NCBI GenBank assembly: GCA_020055645.1
Contig: CM034548.1
Location: 43,020,296 to 43,084,295, forward strand
Direction: 5' to 3'
Origin: Tomocerus qinae
Lineage: Eukaryota > Arthropoda > Collembola > Entomobryomorpha > Tomoceridae
DNA length: 64,000 bases
Position 1 is the stretch's first letter. Each line of letters begins with the position of its first letter. Position numbers and translations under genes: made by a program. The notes under the pieces are model-generated. The model had not been told where the DNA came from, searched no databases, and worked only from the letters and a program-made list of their open reading frames with translations. Below are positions 63,501 through 64,000 of this stretch, piece by piece.

Positions 63501-64000
63501 GGCATTATTTGTATTTCTATTCGAATGCGTACTCACGACACTTCCGATCACGTTGTTTGTGTTTCTATTTGTATTGGTGATCAGCCTGTCTGCGTAGTTA
63601 GAGGGGCCGCTGGGAGTTGCAAGTGCGGGTTCTGTCGGGGCTGTGCGGGTGGGCACGGAATTGAATTCCACGACACTCTCCACTTTCGAGACATTATTAA
63701 CTGGAGTGGCAGACGCTGGACTTTTACTATTCTCCGTGCTCACTGGTCGATTTCTGTAGTTGTATCGTGAACGTGTTGGCAGCGGCGAAGCTGTCGTGCT
63801 AGATTCTATCAATGCAGATTGAGATTTTCTGTACGGGGGGAAAACAAATTTCGAAGTAGTGTCTGTTGTTTTCAAAGATTCGGCGGAAGTGATGGGTGTT
63901 GATGATACTACTCGGTAATTACTATGAGTGCCAATTACAGAGTCGGCAACCTTGTCATTATCATCTGCCAGAGATGCTCCAGAGTTATCAACAGTCTTTA
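60576..64000 (-). CDS. P/S/T/Q/N-rich protein, 3' exon (5' end outside window)
   Basis: One uninterrupted frame of about 1,140 codons from the right edge to TAA at 60576-60578. It has no stop at the edge, so the start lies outside; a TTG at 63873-63875 is simply a leucine codon within the frame. Numbering from that codon as residue 1, the protein is low-complexity and rich in Pro, Ser, Thr, Gln and Asn. It has a duplicated NRNTNN motif (about 105-125), a basic cluster (KMRKKQKTK, about 150) and many polyproline/TSP stretches. A more ordered tract (KEYHQHMQISQHIMNHMNRY) lies in the C-terminal third. The C-terminal tail (last 84 residues) begins TPPKIIHGGFLPIVPYSEKD. No transmembrane segment or catalytic domain is visible. 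The composition fits an extracellular, mucin- or cuticle-like protein, but this is inference; any signal peptide or chitin-binding domain would be upstream. ATTAAA (60407-60412) and AATAAA (60141-60146) on this strand are possible poly(A) signals. GC content is higher than in its surroundings. Confidence 0.9.
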   Translation of the reverse strand, partial: KTVDNSGASLADDNDKVADSVIGTHSNYRVVSSTPITSAESLKTTDTTSKFVFPPYRKSQSALIESSTTASPLPTRSRYNYRNRPVSTENSKSPASATPVNNVSKVESVVEFNSVPTRTAPTEPALATPSGPSNYADRLITNTNRNTNNVIGSVVSTHSNRNTNNAIVKEHQLNRFPVSQLSQTPVEETRMKMRKKQKTKVNAHKANDFSAPEILMPESVKPERVMTAIKTSTTDREMPPPTFTTFSIAQQIPSQLATTTEKDFLYQIPPTEAPYIYSPTSPVAPVTVAPTFYSIENNVPATTPAYVLPLTPSTSPPPPAIQFRNNYAAPSPLPTQTLPANIGPAVEFTRVNEQSEHNYSASKSKTSSRFPVPEKFDFSGWRATSSLTTPRTVLPPATVSQDIPRKENKYEINQVNFENPNIRAPAPQRIEETNIFNRHPIETKIQPAAPVNVPEQNNLPQPQIVQPQISTLDLSSVNAAHQNFYHANRITDTPTSLLQPAFDNINYHVTSNHQGFSIELADGKPPVGGKDGHSVSTSPFVPSQISYSTPSPLHYPQPTSPPQTYQQVQPLNTPTRSHYHGNNILSEGAEQDKRQNYVSQVPSPGPLSYTLPILPHHNPKMQQTVNIQYGEAVSVDTKEQNNLYSSNEMKTLPVHLSSGQKLSHGISSHSENLQPESYLSFPSQSASAADSWKSQSPPQSSQQFKGGYSGYSINSNAADYSQQLYSPPPQSLNVQQPQLNPNSDLKLFTNAPPAISISPNPSTQSGSYWGQSLSTPPIVLRESKLPSAYHYPSHATQNIVNSNGYNSYNNFQQPQQTKSNIYNSGSLQSKPISNPSVSVSFNSQGYNGNPVVTKPVGSPTLHAVPAQKQLPSDHLKEYHQHMQISQHIMNHMNRYNGRTSRARNITEDLVDTYLTAGSENQVAVASAPGDNGDVPLPSANILSNGTTNATYNSDVDVSAGDRDSKGLEAPADVLQVEGSERTVYEVLSPTSNDVTSALASQSEKSPDAIAEGRQAVTITLDNKSAVSVDENSKENSYGEEKPLRSSNSSELVDKQEFTPPKIIHGGFLPIVPYSEKDPGPILVKIAIKQEKATLESESNRNLLNHPNVIPQTNLQHNMHNQINKQYPNPAKFQNVKKGIS

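Noticed and set aside
1-64000. tRNA or other structured RNA genes
   Set aside because: No convincing B-box (GGTTCRANNCC) paired with an A-box and cloverleaf arms was noticed on either strand; this was a visual scan only.

Overview
The window looks like a gene-poor stretch of a large, AT-rich arthropod genome, most likely insect. Three things point that way: short exons with GT-AG boundaries on the minus strand (including the TM1-TM2 part of a neuropeptide-type class A GPCR), many kilobases of non-coding DNA, and abundant MITEs, fold-back structures and satellite-like arrays. There are no operons, Shine-Dalgarno sites or dense ORFs, so it is not prokaryotic.

Layout. 1-5.03 kb: a candidate short exon at the left edge, a hAT-type MITE with an exact 8-bp target duplication, and two consecutive GPCR exons (minus strand). 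6.87-9.96 kb: about 23 copies of a 133-bp satellite in two opposed blocks. 10.2-10.8 kb: a diverged direct duplication. 15.08-19.79 kb: two inverted copies of one dispersed repeat, one carrying a 222-bp insertion flanked by 20-bp direct repeats. 20.0-20.4 kb: short tandem duplications and a fragment of that repeat's outer end. 20.4-33.5 kb: nothing supportable. 33.5-40.3 kb: remnants of hAT-like elements and a second copy of the first MITE, again with an exact 8-bp TSD. 40.96-43.0 kb: a composite element in which a 130-bp satellite is flanked by oppositely oriented arrays of a 21-bp palindromic repeat. 48.2-48.4 kb: a CpG-dense patch. 52.65-53.2 kb: a long hydrophobic open frame of unknown identity. 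54.3-56.2 kb: a third copy of the dispersed repeat split by a fold-back hairpin, then a small MITE. 60.6-64.0 kb: the only long coding exon, the 3' end of a P/S/T/Q/N-rich protein on the minus strand that runs off the window.

The most notable observation is that the 133-bp and 130-bp satellites, 31 kb apart and otherwise unlike, share a 20-bp core (GGGGTAWTTAAATRCGCTGA), have nearly equal periods, and both sit in inverted-repeat structures. This could reflect a common family of fold-back or satellite-carrying elements. Nothing here shows genes working together; the GPCR fragment and the right-edge protein appear to be parts of separate genes.
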